Below are positions 63,198 through 64,000 of a stretch of 64,000 bases of DNA, piece by piece. The stretch spans positions 186,001 to 250,000 of the forward strand of contig NZ_VCDI01000005.1 of NCBI RefSeq assembly GCF_005844085.1. Reading direction: 5' to 3'. Within the stretch, counting starts at the first letter, position 1; each line of letters starts with the position of its first letter. Under the pieces are notes generated by a model. It saw only the letters and a program-made list of their open reading frames with translations, was not told where the DNA came from and did not search any database. The position numbers and the translations under genes were made by a program. The DNA is from Lichenicoccus roseus. GTDB taxonomy: Bacteria; Pseudomonadota; Alphaproteobacteria; Acetobacterales; Acetobacteraceae.

Positions 63198-63261
63198 CGC
63201 CACGATCTATCGTGACGCGTCCACCCTGCCTCGTGACACTTGGATGAAGCCGGGATCCTGC

Positions 63262-63993
63262 TCAGGCGGTCATCGGGTTGGCTGCAGCCGGCGCCTTGCC
63301 TTCGTCGGCGGCGCGCCAGAGATACCAGGCCGCGGCCGAGCGGTATGGGCTCCAGGCCTGGGTCGCCTCCGCCAGCTCGCGCGGCTTCGGCTGCCGGTCC
63401 AGGCCGCGTATCAGGCGGAAGCCCTCGCGCACGCCGAAATCGTCCACCGGCATGATGTCCTGCCGTCCGAGGCTGAAGATCAGCAGCATCTCCACGGTCC
63501 AGCGCCCGATGCCACGCAGCGCCACCAGCCGCTCGATCAAAGCCGCGTCGGTCATCCGCGCCGCCCTGGCCCGCGTCGGCACCAGGCCCGACAGCGCCGC
63601 CTCGGCTACGCCGTGCATGGCGGCGACCTTGCTGCCGGAGAAGCCGCATGCACGCAGTGCCGCAAGATCCATCGCCAGCAACTGTGCCGGCGACGGGAAT
63701 GCGCCATGCACGGCGATCATCCGGCCCAGGATCGCCTCGGCGGCGCGACCGTGCAGCTGCTGATGCGCGACCGCCCGCACCAGAGACTCATAGGGCTGCC
63801 GGGCACGGTCGACGCGCAGCCCGCACCGTCCGATGCGCCTGATCAGGATCGCAAGGTCGGGATCGGCGCTGCTCAGATGACGCCGGAGCCGGTCGCGCTG
63901 GGCCGGTCGCGCTGGCTCGAGCAGCGGCGCATCGGCCGTACGCAGGGCCTGCTCGAGGTCGTCGTGCCGGGAAGTGGGGTCGGCGCGTGTCAC
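63262..63993 (-). CDS. alkA: DNA-3-methyladenine glycosylase II (AlkA-type)
   Basis: This base-excision repair glycosylase of 243 residues belongs to the HhH-GPD superfamily. The helix-hairpin-helix and catalytic region read LVALRGIGRWTVEMLLIFSLGRQDIMPVDDFGVREG, where the second aspartate of VDD is the expected catalytic residue. RAVAHQQLHGRAAEAILGRM is the conserved earlier helix. It removes alkylated purines. The start is a GTG at 63993; the frame is open to the edge of the window, so an upstream start beyond the window cannot be excluded. Confidence 0.88.
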   Translation of the reverse strand: MTRADPTSRHDDLEQALRTADAPLLEPARPAQRDRLRRHLSSADPDLAILIRRIGRCGLRVDRARQPYESLVRAVAHQQLHGRAAEAILGRMIAVHGAFPSPAQLLAMDLAALRACGFSGSKVAAMHGVAEAALSGLVPTRARAARMTDAALIERLVALRGIGRWTVEMLLIFSLGRQDIMPVDDFGVREGFRLIRGLDRQPKPRELAEATQAWSPYRSAAAWYLWRAADEGKAPAAANPMTA

Positions 63994-64000
63994 AGGATGT

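Noticed and set aside
63198-63261. Cobalamin riboswitch or Fur box upstream of the TonB receptor
   Set aside because: The gap is only 64 bp and shows neither a B12-box nor an A+T-rich Fur-type dyad.

Overview
The window is GC-rich, tightly packed chromosomal DNA from an alphaproteobacterium. The gene content would suit the Acetobacteraceae/Rhodospirillales (inference from gene content and codon bias; no 16S gene is present). Most genes are ordinary housekeeping or envelope genes in short operons with ATGA-type overlaps. Two accessory regions stand out: a single giant adhesin gene of about 25 kb, and a small phosphonate-biosynthesis locus.

Layout. 1-7083 (+): the end of a fosmidomycin-resistance-type MFS transporter, an RluA-family pseudouridine synthase, a MATE exporter, two polytopic membrane glycosyltransferases (GT22-like and GT87-like) and the GTPase HflX. 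7094-11933 (-): a dTDP-L-rhamnose operon in the order rfbB-rfbA-rfbC-rfbD, followed by a GT2 glycosyltransferase and a small membrane protein. 12117-16897 (+): a large PLP-fold protein of unknown function translationally coupled to the Kup potassium transporter, then thiE. 16894-18128 (-): two lipoproteins (fasciclin domain; Gly-rich). 18226-21857: the complete EF-P lysylation set (epmA divergent from epmB-efp), then a suhB-like phosphatase. 21865-24329: a LysR regulator divergent from an SDR enzyme and an F420-reductase-like protein, with a clear LysR-type T-N11-A dyad between them. 24366-26980: guaA, a small secreted protein, tRNA-Arg(ACG) and a small conserved protein.

27074-52129 (-) is one uninterrupted 8,351-codon gene. 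It encodes a type-I-secretion-type adhesin: an N-terminal DUF4347-like domain, a C-type-lectin-like domain, about 17 Ig-like repeats of one family, 12 of a second family, about 40 more of the first, and a Gly/Asp-rich RTX-like C-terminus. No secretion genes lie in the window. A 786-bp gap with no convincing gene precedes it.

52916-56325 (+): an IclR/PcaR-type regulator followed by pcaI-pcaJ-pcaF, the last two steps of the beta-ketoadipate pathway. A 36-bp palindrome that looks like an operator sits just upstream of pcaI. 56309-61044: the phosphonate locus. PEP mutase fused to a nucleotidyltransferase-like domain and phosphonopyruvate decarboxylase lie on the minus strand, and a second nucleotidyltransferase coupled to a PhyH-type Fe(II)/2-oxoglutarate dioxygenase lies divergently. 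Together these suggest synthesis, oxidation and nucleotide activation of a C-P compound for attachment to a lipid or glycan. An elaborate 162-bp inverted-repeat element separates pepM from ppd. 61041-63993 (-): a TonB-dependent receptor and an AlkA-type DNA glycosylase.

The best candidates for new biology are the phosphonate locus, with its two nucleotidyltransferase domains, its hydroxylase and the branched repeat element inside the operon; the giant adhesin with a recently amplified repeat tract; and the unassigned PLP protein coupled to kup.
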